From Tubiluchus corallicola (taxonomy: Eukaryota > Priapulida > Priapulimorpha > Priapulimorphida > Tubiluchidae), in assembly GCA_030141605.1 (NCBI GenBank), contig JAQGDQ010000270.1, positions 203,020-228,480 on the forward strand: a DNA stretch of 25,461 bases. Direction: 5' to 3'. Shown one piece after another: positions 1 to 6,732 of this stretch. The notes beneath the pieces were generated by a model. It was not told the origin of the DNA. It saw only the letters and a program-made list of their open reading frames with translations, and made no database searches. Both the position numbers and the translations under genes were made by a program. Positions within the stretch are counted from its first letter, which is position 1; every line of letters starts with the position of its first letter.

Positions 1-41
1 ACCACGCTTGCCCGCATTACATTTGCACTTTGTTATGCCAC
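1..41. repeat. attC-like recombination site, left copy
   Basis: GCATTAC (14-20) and GTTATGC (32-38) form an imperfect short palindrome. The ten bases GTTATGCCAC (32-41) recur inverted at 1297-1306, beside the tyrosine recombinase. The fold-back shape and the paired inverted copies resemble integron cassette sites, but the classical GTTRRRY/RYYYAAC core is not matched exactly. The site may continue to the left of the window. Confidence 0.35.
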
Positions 42-65
42 GTTTTTATTTTTAGCCTTTAAGTG

Positions 66-176
66 TGAATCCACTCCGAAAAGTGGATTTTGACAATTTT
101 ATAACTTATAACTAGTTGAAAACCAGTAGTCCATTTTGTTCAGAATTACCTAAAAAGGGTTTTCGGAGTGGACTCA
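66..176. repeat. Short element bounded by 17-bp inverted repeats
   Basis: The arm at 66-82 and the arm at 160-176 are inverted copies matching at 16 of 17 bases, including 13 perfect bases (TCCACTCCGAAAA at 70-82). The left arm can also fold locally: TCCACT (70-75) pairs with AGTGGA (82-87). The 111-bp unit has no coding capacity. It could be a MITE-like element, the joined ends of a lost insertion sequence, or a structured RNA. No target-site duplication is obvious. Confidence 0.5.
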
Positions 177-189
177 AGTGTATAATTAA

Positions 190-220
190 AATGATAAGGC
201 GATGCTGGTTGCACCGCCTT
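190..220 (-). terminator. Rho-independent terminator after the lipoprotein/membrane-protein pair
   Basis: On the minus strand a 10-bp stem (211-220 with 196-205, one G-U pair) closes a 5-base loop. It is followed by a T-rich tail (ATCATTTTAATT). It lies about 28 bases past the stop codon at 248, which suits the end of that two-gene unit. Confidence 0.55.
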
Positions 221-247
221 AGTAAATTGAGTCTAAATTGGATGATA

Positions 248-490
248 TTATTTATCGAAATATAATTCTTTAAAAAAATATGAAGAATAGAACGGTATTA
301 TAAAAACTTTCCAAGACTCGTTTTTCTTAATTATTCCCTTATCGACCAATCTTCTTGAATCAGTAAATCCCCGATATACTACATATGATAGTAATAAAAC
401 CAAAAATAATATAGAATTATTGAATGCTGACCATACTAATAAAGGTATTGGCAATAGAATGGAAAAATAATAAATGAATAAATTTTTCAT
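248..490 (-). CDS. Small two-helix membrane protein of unknown function
   Basis: This is an 80-residue hydrophobic protein. A basic start (MKN) leads into two probable membrane helices, about residues 5-22 and 26-42, followed by a charged stretch (DSRRLVDKGIIKKNE) and an aromatic-rich C-terminus. No family was recognised. It starts 10 bases after the stop of the broken lipoprotein gene at 501 on the same strand, and a terminator follows at 190-220, so the two were probably co-transcribed. A small membrane protein downstream of a secreted protein with a cysteine-bounded hydrophobic tail could be a self-protection or export partner, but that is only inference from position. The reading frame itself is fairly secure because of the tight spacing and the sensible membrane topology. 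Confidence 0.6.
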   Translation of the reverse strand: MKNLFIYYFSILLPIPLLVWSAFNNSILFLVLLLSYVVYRGFTDSRRLVDKGIIKKNESWKVFIIPFYSSYFFKELYFDK

Positions 491-500
491 ATCATGAATT

Positions 501-1133
501 TTATAAATTTGCTCCTACACACGCTGCTGCAATAGCTGCTGCTGTTGCAGGTATGAACGCAGTTTGAACAAAAGCCCAAACTGAAACCCATCCATGGTTT
601 GTATATGCGTCCGCAACACAGCCTGCAACATCCTGTCCTGTAGATTTTAAACGTGCTTGTTTGTAAAGTGTTTCAATGCTTTCTGTATTTGCATTTAACT
701 TTAAAGATAACATTAATGTATTACTGTCATCATAATAATTGATAATTTTAGTTTGTTCGTCAACAGATTCTGTTTTAACAATTGCCGCCTGACCTAAATT
801 GCCATTATCATCAATTGCAATCGTAAAACCAAAATTAGAATCATTACATTCGTCAAAGCCAACTTGATTTGCAATGAGAACTTTTTGGTCTGATTCAGAT
901 AGCCCTACTTCAAAAATATTATCAGTATCAAAAATAATAGATTCTGTTGATTTAAGAGTGGTAACCTTAGACTTAAATTCATTAATCAGGTCTGTATTTG
1001 TAACCTTTTTGATGAAAATATTTTCTGAATCACTCAATGTTTCATCATTAACTAAAGAGTCTTCTTTTTAACAAGAAACGAATGTTAAAAACATTCCAAA
1101 AATCAATGCTGAGATTGTTAACAAATTTTTCAT
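501..1133 (-). pseudogene. Lipoprotein with cysteine-bounded hydrophobic tail, interrupted by one stop codon
   Basis: Translation from ATG at 1131-1133 gives a typical Bacteroidota lipoprotein signal (MKN, then a hydrophobic stretch, then FVSC with Cys at 1071-1073). A TAA stop follows at once at 1068-1070. The frame then stays open to 501, beginning KEDSLVND, as a mature lipoprotein would. A single base change therefore seems to have broken the gene. A TTG at 1035-1037 could restart translation but would lose the export signal. The mature part has an acidic N-terminal half and a C-terminal tail of about 40 residues running from one Cys (AGCVADAY) through a Trp- and Ala-rich hydrophobic stretch to a second Cys (AACVGANL). 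I recognise no family. The tail looks like something that inserts in or binds membranes. The gene was probably in one operon with the small membrane protein downstream. A sequencing error at the stop cannot be excluded. Confidence 0.6.
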
Positions 1134-1289
1134 TTTTTTTAAATAATTAATGAGGTTTCCCTCGTTTATACATTTTTTCTCCTACTCTTTTGTTTTTCAG
1201 AACTCACGGTTTCTTTTCTGTTTAATGTCGTTTTCAACTTTCACATATTCGACGTTGGGAGGTCAGCCCGCTTTTAACCATTCTGCTTT

Positions 1290-1325
1290 TTTAAATGTGG
1301 CATAACGTAGGTGTTATTTGCAGTG
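1290..1325. repeat. attC-like recombination site, right copy
   Basis: GCATAAC (1300-1306) and GTTATTTGC (1313-1321) form a short imperfect palindrome. GTGGCATAAC (1297-1306) is the exact inverse of 32-41. The site lies between the 3' end of the tyrosine recombinase and the lipoprotein module. With the left copy it brackets that module as a cassette-like unit. Identity as a true attC site is not proven. Confidence 0.35.
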
Positions 1326-1346
1326 CAATTAACATTCTATTATGTG

Positions 1347-2494
1347 CTACGCTTGTAAGTTGTTGTTATCCTTTTGTTTATCGCTTATAATCTTGTCTAG
1401 TGGGCTAATAATTTTTGCAAGAGATTTATTACTCACATGGGTATAAATCTCTGTTGTTTTTGTTGTTTCATGCCCTAATAAAGTTTGAATATACCTAATA
1501 TCTACACCCTGTTCAAACAGATGGGTAGCAAAAGAATGCCTTAACATATGTGGTGTTACTTTCTTGCCAATCCCTGCCTTCTGAACTGCGGTATCCAATA
1601 CCCTGCCAATGCTGCTTGTACTATATTGCTTCCTATCCTGACCTTCAAACAGCCAGTAATTGGGTTTAAACTGTTGTATGTATATTTTCAGCAGTTTTGC
1701 ATTAGCTTCCGACAAAATGCTTATACGGTCTTTCTTACCTTTTGCTCCCTTCATCAATACGGTGTTTCGTTCAAAATCGATGTCCTGTATCCGAAGTTTA
1801 ATAAGCTCACTTCTCTCAGTCCAGATGAATAAATAGTTGAAAGAATTGCTTTATGCTTACTGTTTGAAACAGCACTAAGGATGGCAAATATCTCTCCTTC
1901 GCTTAGTACATTCGGTAATACCTTTTCCTTGTGCGGACGTTCTATGTTATAGTACTCCTTGGCACGTCCCAATACCTTCTCGTAGTAGAATTTAATGGCA
2001 TTAATGCGTTGGTTTTGCTGAGAGGGTGATATCTTGTCCTTTCTGATTAAATCAAGAATATAAGCATCAATTTGGTGTTTTTCTACCTCATCAATATCAA
2101 CATCAGAAAAGTAGCCCAGAAACTGTTCAAAATAGTGGCAGTATAGCTTAATGGTGTTCGTGCTATACCTCTTTTGTTCCAATTTATCAAGGTATGCTTT
2201 AGGAACTGGTGCTTTTGACCTTTTATGCACACGCTTAGCAGGAGTTTCTTCTTCTGATTTTTTCTTTAATGCCGAATAATCAATAAAAGCAAGGTCTTTA
2301 AACTGCTCAAAAAATATGTTTAGCTTGAAGCTATCTTGCTCCAAATACCAACAATTACATGACGCACTCCAAGTAGCATTAGTCACGTCCTTTATATGGT
2401 TTATTATCGACTGATTGTACTTAAAACTAATACAAATAACGACTTGTCCATTATGCCGCTCGGGAGATAGAACTATTTGAGGCTTGACATTCAC
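1347..2494 (-). pseudogene. Tyrosine recombinase (XerD/integron-integrase-like), frameshifted
   Basis: Two minus-strand frames join into one integrase. The 5' part (2494 to 1754) has an N-terminal beta-rich domain of about 85 residues, a SAM-like DNA-binding domain (about 105-190) and the first catalytic Arg in SSGLR (R227). The 3' part (1757 to 1347) has GAKGKKDR (catalytic Lys region), HMLRHSFATH (H-x-x-R), LLGHE, and the Tyr nucleophile in IYTHV. After SSGLREVSLL the frame is lost: the correct continuation (LRIQDIDFERN) is in the next frame, so about one base is missing in the short T run at 1797-1799 on the plus strand. The start is GTG at 2492-2494; no ATG precedes it in frame. The family moves DNA by strand exchange through a 3'-phosphotyrosine. 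Its N-terminal domain and the nearby attC-like repeats suggest the integron-integrase-like group of Bacteroidota. It is probably inactive unless the shift is a sequencing error. Confidence 0.8.
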
Positions 2495-2582
2495 ATTAGT
2501 AAGGTTTTCCGAAATGTAGCAATAAGATTTTATTTAACCATAAGTTTTAATCATATTATTATATCTTACTTTTACTACTTGC

Positions 2583-2602
2583 CATGTTCCAGTGAACACA
2601 TG
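2583..2602. other. Small inverted repeat between integrase and MNT-HEPN gene
   Basis: CATGTTC (2583-2589) faces GAACACATG (2594-2602) with one bulged base. A second hairpin, ACACTT/AAGTGT, lies near 2698-2711. Both are in the divergent intergenic region 2495-2762 and could be operator or recombination sites. Nothing else was seen there. Confidence 0.25.
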
Positions 2603-2762
2603 TTATAGCATTATATAATTAATGGTAAAAATCGAAGATGGTATTTATTTAAGATTTATAAATTGACTAATTCCGATTGTAATAATAAGTACCAATACAC
2701 TTCTTAAAGTGTCACTCTTTTTCCTATATTAGAGTTTTAAACAAAGCCATTAAATTGATTAC

Positions 2763-3632
2763 ATGAACACGTCTCTAAAGCACTTGCCAGAAAATAAACA
2801 GGATGAACTTAATGCATTGAAAGAATTGTTCGCCTCATCTGAAAAAGTTAAGATGGTGATTCTTTTTGGAAGTTACGCTCGTGGTTCATGGGTTCAGGAT
2901 AGTTATGTGGAAAAAGGTATCATATTCGAATACGAAAGTGATTATGATTTGTTGGTATTGATGGATAATGAAGATATGTCTCTTCAGAATCACTTTGAAA
3001 ATCGCATCAAAAAAGAGCTCGTCAATACCGGTCAACTAAAAACTCCTGTCTCATGTATATTTCATGGAATTGATAGAGTTAATGAGGCATTGTCCGATGG
3101 GCATTATTTTTTTGTAGATATTCAGAAAGAAGGAATTGTTCTTGTCGACAAAGACGAAATTGAGCTGGTGAAACCGAGAATACTAACTCCAATTGAACTA
3201 CAAGAAAAAGCTTTGAATTATTTTAATCAGTGGTATAAGTCAGCATCAAATTTTATTAATCAATTTGAATATGCCTTTACAAAAGACGATAACTTTATTT
3301 CGGCTTTTATACTTCATCAAGCGACTGAACGATTTTATGTTGCAATACTTCTGGTTTTTACTGGTTATCGACCTAAAACACATAGTTTAGATGCACTTAG
3401 TTCTAGAGCGGAAATGCTTGATGAACGTTTTAAAGAAATTTTCCCAAGAAATACAGATGAACAGAAAAATCTTTTTCGCTTATTACACCGGGCATACATA
3501 GATGCTCGTTATAAGATGGATGAGTATCAAATCACAAAAAATGATTTAGAATACCTTGGGACAAGAGTAAGTCTTCTTCAGAAATTAACAGAGGAAATTT
3601 GCATGGAAAAGATCGAAGGATTTCTAAAATAA
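2763..3632 (+). CDS. MNT nucleotidyltransferase-HEPN fusion protein
   Basis: This 289-residue protein joins two domains that often form toxin-antitoxin pairs. The N-terminal half is a minimal nucleotidyltransferase: GSYARGS at residues 36-42 and the metal-binding pair D60/D62 in SDYDLLVL. The usual third acidic residue is not obvious, as the matching strand reads TPVSCIF. The C-terminal half (about 160-285) is an all-helical HEPN domain with HQATERFYVAIL, KTHSLDAL and AYIDARYKMDEYQI. I see no canonical R-x(4-6)-H RNase motif, only R-x3-H in RPKTH. Fused MNT-HEPN proteins of this kind are common in mobile elements of Bacteroidota. The known two-gene MNT/HEPN systems neutralise the HEPN partner by nucleotide transfer, but whether the fusion acts this way is unknown. 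The gene stands alone, is intact and is transcribed away from the integrase. Start is ATG at 2763. Confidence 0.85.
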   Translation: MNTSLKHLPENKQDELNALKELFASSEKVKMVILFGSYARGSWVQDSYVEKGIIFEYESDYDLLVLMDNEDMSLQNHFENRIKKELVNTGQLKTPVSCIFHGIDRVNEALSDGHYFFVDIQKEGIVLVDKDEIELVKPRILTPIELQEKALNYFNQWYKSASNFINQFEYAFTKDDNFISAFILHQATERFYVAILLVFTGYRPKTHSLDALSSRAEMLDERFKEIFPRNTDEQKNLFRLLHRAYIDARYKMDEYQITKNDLEYLGTRVSLLQKLTEEICMEKIEGFLK

Positions 3633-3920
3633 TCAGTCACCCAAAGTGAAGCATCATTATACGTTTATTTAATTAAACGTTGTAACGTTTCAACGCCACA
3701 ACCAATAATTACTCAAATCATTTCATGAATATCTAATTAAGCAATCCTATTATCATGTCACAATATCATTCCTTGCTTATTGAGCTTGTTAATCTATTGC
3801 TGACTTAAAAATACCTATGCGGATTTCAGAGGAGAGGGAGTTGAACGTTTTTTTCAAACTCTAAAAGGAGTAACTATACTCATTTAGAGAAGTCACCTAA
3901 TGCCTATGCGTCTTTCGTTG

Positions 3921-4087
3921 GGTCGGTCGTTGTTGTTTTGGAAGTCTACAATGTATGCCAACGGCAAGCAAGTTTTTTCCAAAAAATACGATTCATCGAA
4001 TGGAGATTTTTTGAAAAACCTTTGCTTGAACTTGATTGTCCGTTTGGCATAAAATTACATTTACTTCCAAAACAACAATTACCGGCC
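3921..4087. repeat. 167-base imperfect palindrome (long foldback)
   Basis: The arms pair in ordered blocks: 3921-3945 with 4063-4087 (22 of 25 bases, including a perfect 14-bp block GTTGTTTTGGAAGT), then ATGCCAA-CGG (3955-3964) with CCGTTTGGCAT (4040-4050), then CAAGCAA with TTGCTTG (4022-4028), then CCAAAAAAT with ATTTTTTG, and a tip ATTC/GAAT around 3991-4001. The right arm carries about a dozen extra bases. There is no ORF. Conservation of block order on both arms argues for a selected RNA or DNA structure, but no known family was recognised. Confidence 0.75.
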
Positions 4088-4149
4088 TTATGAAGGTTTT
4101 ATCCCTTTTAATTCCCTGCTAAAAGTAAAGCAGAGAGTAATTTTCTCAC

Positions 4150-4196
4150 TTTTTTAAAACCTCTCCTTATTGGGTGAGAGAGGATTTTAAAAAAAT
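4150..4196. repeat. Strong hairpin
   Basis: TTTTTTAAAACCTCTC (4150-4165) pairs with GAGAGGATTTTAAAAAA (4177 onward) with one bulged A and a loop of about 11 bases. The stem has A and T runs at its base and could work as a terminator on either strand or as part of a larger structured element with 3921-4087. Confidence 0.55.
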
Positions 4197-4406
4197 TGGA
4201 AAAATGAGTTTAAGAAAAGAGAAATTGGTTTTTGTCAGGCAAGCAGGCTAAATAATTTATACGAAATGTATTAGTCCTAATTGTAGCCAAATGAAGCCAA
4301 CGTTTGCCACAAATTTCACTTAATTAGTGGCATTATTTAATATTTCTATGTTTGACTAAAGACTGTGGTTAAAACAAGAATATTTTATCCACTGATTATA
4401 TACGCA

Positions 4407-4592
4407 ATGCATAAGAAAGAAAACAGTACTATAGAAGAAGCAACGAAAAGAGTCAAAGAGAGACTGCCCTTTGAAAAAATCCGGCGTGTTCCAAAATACA
4501 GAAACATAACATTTCAGGAATATGAAAAACTAATAAAGGATGCTGAAACAGTTGCACTCTTAATTCTAAAAGTATTTTCATCCAAGAAATAG
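4407..4592 (+). CDS. Small basic helical protein, unknown
   Basis: From ATG at 4407 this gives 61 residues (MHKKENSTIEE to FSSKK), rich in Lys, Arg and Glu, with a central predicted helix (IEEATKRVKERLPFEKIRRV) and a hydrophobic C-terminal helix. The frame stays open up to a GTG at 4365, giving 75 residues with a short hydrophobic N-terminus. The ATG is preferred because the extra residues look unlike a protein start. It lies about 70 bases before the serine recombinase on the same strand and could be an accessory or regulatory partner. No family was recognised, and it might not be a real gene. Confidence 0.35.
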   Translation: MHKKENSTIEEATKRVKERLPFEKIRRVPKYRNITFQEYEKLIKDAETVALLILKVFSSKK

Positions 4593-4663
4593 CAACAATT
4601 ATGTTCACTATTTTATTATTTTAAGAGCAGTTTTTCAATACAGAATGTTAGCACTTTTAAGCC

Positions 4664-6411
4664 ATGAATGATTTAGTCAATTTCAAACAATTCACTCCAC
4701 AAGTTCCTAAGAAATTCCAAGAGGGAAATAATGCAGTTATTTATACACGTGTTTCTTCAGCAGAGCAGGAAGATAACACAAGCCTCGCATCACAAAAGAA
4801 ACACTGTGAGATGTATGCCCAAAAACGTGGATTAAATGTGATTGGATACTTTGGAGGAACATACGAATCTGCAAAAACAGATGACAGGAAGGAGTTTAAC
4901 AGGATGCTTAGTTTTGTTAAACGCTCCAACAATATAAGCTATGTGATTGTGTATTCTTATGAACGCTTTTCCCGTTCTGGAATAAATGGTGCTTCCATAG
5001 CTGACGAGTTGCTGTCTAAATATGGCGTAGTTACTTTGGCAACCGCTCAGGAACTTGACCCAACAACTCCATCAGGTTCTTTTCAGCAAAAAATACTCTT
5101 CTTATTTGGACAAATGGACAATGAGCGAGAGAAAAGATAGTGACCGGAATGAAAGAATTACTGATGAAAGGCTATTGGGTTTGGGCTCCTCCAAGAGGAT
5201 ACAAGGACTTAAATAAAGGAAAAGCAATAGAAAGGAAGTTAGTAGTTAACGAGGAAGGGAAACTACTAAAAAAAGCTTTTGAGTGGAAAGCCTACAATGA
5301 AATGTCAAATATTGAAATTTCCCGTAAACTTAAACAACTGGGTGTTGATATAACCGATAAAAGATTACACGCCGTATTCTTAAATCCTTTCTATTGTGGA
5401 GTTATTGTAAGTAAGATGATTCCAGGAAAGATAGTTATAGGAAAACATGAGCCATTAATTTCAAAAGAGCTATTCTTATTGGCAAACCAAATCAAGAAGC
5501 AGAATCGGCCACAAGGATATGTATATGACCAAGAAAGAGAAAACCTCCCATTAAAACTATTTATTAAATGTGATAAGTGTAAAAATGGGATGACGGGATA
5601 TTTGGTAAAAAAGAAATCACTGCACTATTACAAATGCAATACTAAGGGATGCGGTTCAAACCGAAGCGCGATAGCAATGCATGAATTATTCCGAAGCCTA
5701 TTAAAGAATTTTAAGATAGAAAAAGAAGAAATGGTACTGGTTAAAGTCCAACTTGAAGAACAAATAACAGGTTTCCTTAAGACTAATATAGAAGAAACCA
5801 AGACTTTAAAAGTTCGTTTAGAAGAGGCCAACAAGAAACTAAACACCATAGATGAACGATTTGTAATGGGTGAAATCAGTCGTGATTTGTATGATAGGTT
5901 CAGACCAAAATACGAAAAGGAGTGTGTGGAAATTGAACAAGCATTAAGCAACACAGGGGATTACTTATCGAACCTCAAAAAAGTGATTGATTTTGCACTT
6001 AAAACATGCCTGAACCCCTTGAAAATATGGGATAGTTCAGATTTGTTTGGAAAAAGAATATTTCAGAATTTACTATTCCCAGAAGGAATTATCTATAATC
6101 GGGAGAAGGACCAATATCGAACCACGAGAATAAATTCCTTCTTTGCCCCAATCCTAGAAATAACGCGGGATTTGGGAGGACATAAAAAAAGGGATTTCGC
6201 TAAAAATTGCGAAATCCCCCGTTGGGTGGAGCTGGCGGGAGTCGAACCCGCGTCCAAACGAGGAAGCAATACGCTTTCTACATGCTTATCTCCGACTTGG
6301 TTTTCGAACGGGAACAGGATCAGAGCCACCGATTACCGCCTTAGCTTCTATGTTTTTATTGTGGCAGCGAAGCGACACCACAACTATTCCCAATTTTTTT
6401 GCACCTCCTAA
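4664..6411 (+). pseudogene. Large serine recombinase, frameshifted; 3' end antisense to ssrA
   Basis: The 5' part (4664-5140) is the resolvase catalytic domain: YTRVSS with the Ser nucleophile S31, and the Arg-rich YERFSRSG. The 3' part (from 5140, GTG) continues with the recombinase domain (GYWVWAPPRGY, then helices to about residue 110), a zinc ribbon (CDKC and CNTKGC) and a coiled coil (about 190-270). The two are in adjacent frames. The join at GAGAAAAGATAG lacks about one A in the run at 5130-5133, relative to the expected EKIVTGMKE continuation. Members of this family integrate and excise mobile elements through a 5'-phosphoserine link. Past about 6180 the ORF reads through the ssrA terminator and 185 bases of ssrA antisense, so the last 60 or so residues (VELAGVEPASK onward) are tmRNA complement. 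This fits an element inserted at the ssrA 3' end with the att site inside the recombinase tail. It could be a decayed gene, or a homopolymer sequencing error. Confidence 0.82.
6184..6218 (-). terminator. ssrA Rho-independent terminator
   Basis: A perfect 10-bp stem, GGGATTTCGC (6191-6200) with GCGAAATCCC (6209-6218), closes an 8-base loop. On the minus strand a run of seven T follows (A run at 6184-6190). It begins a few bases after the tmRNA 3' end. Confidence 0.9.
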
Positions 6412-6623
6412 TCGGGCCGTCTTGGGAAGTAACACCCGGGAGATGTCTCGTCCAGGCATCTTATGCCCGGATGAGCCTGCCTACTGTAACTTCAGCTTAG
6501 GCTGCGAGAGCGTAGTTATTTTCGCCAATTACAAATATTGAAAGTTAGGATTTACGGGCCAACATAACAAAGCCCGGCATGCTTACGCACCTCTCCTGCC
6601 CGCTGTCAAAACCAGTCAGCCCC
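6227..6623 (-). ncRNA. ssrA: tmRNA
   Basis: The 5' end GGGGCUGACUGG (6623 to 6612) pairs with the 3' end CAGCUCC to form the acceptor stem. The T arm is GCGGGTTCGACTCCCGC. The tag frame reads GENNYALAA then TAA. tmRNA with SmpB frees ribosomes stalled on broken messages and tags the product for proteolysis. The mature body is about 397 bases. The encoded bases after the discriminator A read CCC, not CCA, so the CCA end must be completed after transcription. A TATCTTTG -7 element lies upstream and a perfect terminator follows. The 3' end carries the serine-recombinase island, and the recombinase ORF overlaps it in antisense for 185 bases. Confidence 0.95.
6497..6526 (-). other. tmRNA tag reading frame
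   Basis: GGC GAA AAT AAC TAC GCT CTC GCA GCC TAA encodes GENNYALAA and stop. This is the ALAA-type protease tag seen in Bacteroidota. The first Gly codon is the likely resume codon. Confidence 0.85.
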
Positions 6624-6639
6624 TATAAGAAGTGGGCTA

Positions 6640-6647
6640 CAAAGATA
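6640..6647 (-). promoter_or_regulatory. ssrA promoter -7 element
   Basis: TATCTTTG on the minus strand matches the Bacteroidota TAnnTTTG -7 consensus and lies 17 bases before the tmRNA 5' end. No clear TTTG -33 box is seen at the expected distance. Confidence 0.6.
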
Positions 6648-6732
6648 CTCATTTTTTATTTACAGGTTTGCTTTAACTGTCAACAGAGCTTATTTGCGGA
6701 TTATTATTTTGGTTTTACTGATTCGGTAGGGC

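Larger units (their letters stand above)
3633..4364. other. Long intergenic region with strong foldback structures, no recognised gene
   Basis: No ORF of credible length or composition was found on either strand. The region holds a small alternating hairpin set just past the MNT-HEPN gene (ACGTTT 3661-3666, AAACGT 3675-3680, ACGTTT 3685-3690), which may act as a weak terminator. Two related short phrases follow (ACCTATGCGGATTTC near 3811 and GCCTATGCGTCTTTC at 3903-3917), then the 167-base foldback at 3921-4087 and the hairpin at 4150-4196. The remainder is AT-rich and featureless. An oriT, a structured RNA or recombination sites are all possible. Confidence 0.5.

Noticed and set aside
1152-1182. 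Eight-codon leader peptide (MYKRGKPH) before the lipoprotein gene, with a purine-rich upstream box
   Set aside because: Possible, but too short to separate from chance, and no attenuator structure follows.
1548-1832. Plus-strand frame opposite the tyrosine recombinase
   Set aside because: Shadow of the recombinase with no protein-like features.
3753-3806. 17-codon frame (MSQYHSLL...) after the MNT-HEPN gene
   Set aside because: Very short and ends in the structured region; no partner or motif.
3921-4196. Retron or group II intron
   Set aside because: No reverse transcriptase frame or intron domain V-like motif was seen nearby; only foldback structure is visible.
6093-6541. Short frames on both strands over ssrA
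   Set aside because: They overlap the tmRNA body and have no protein features; only the tag frame is real.
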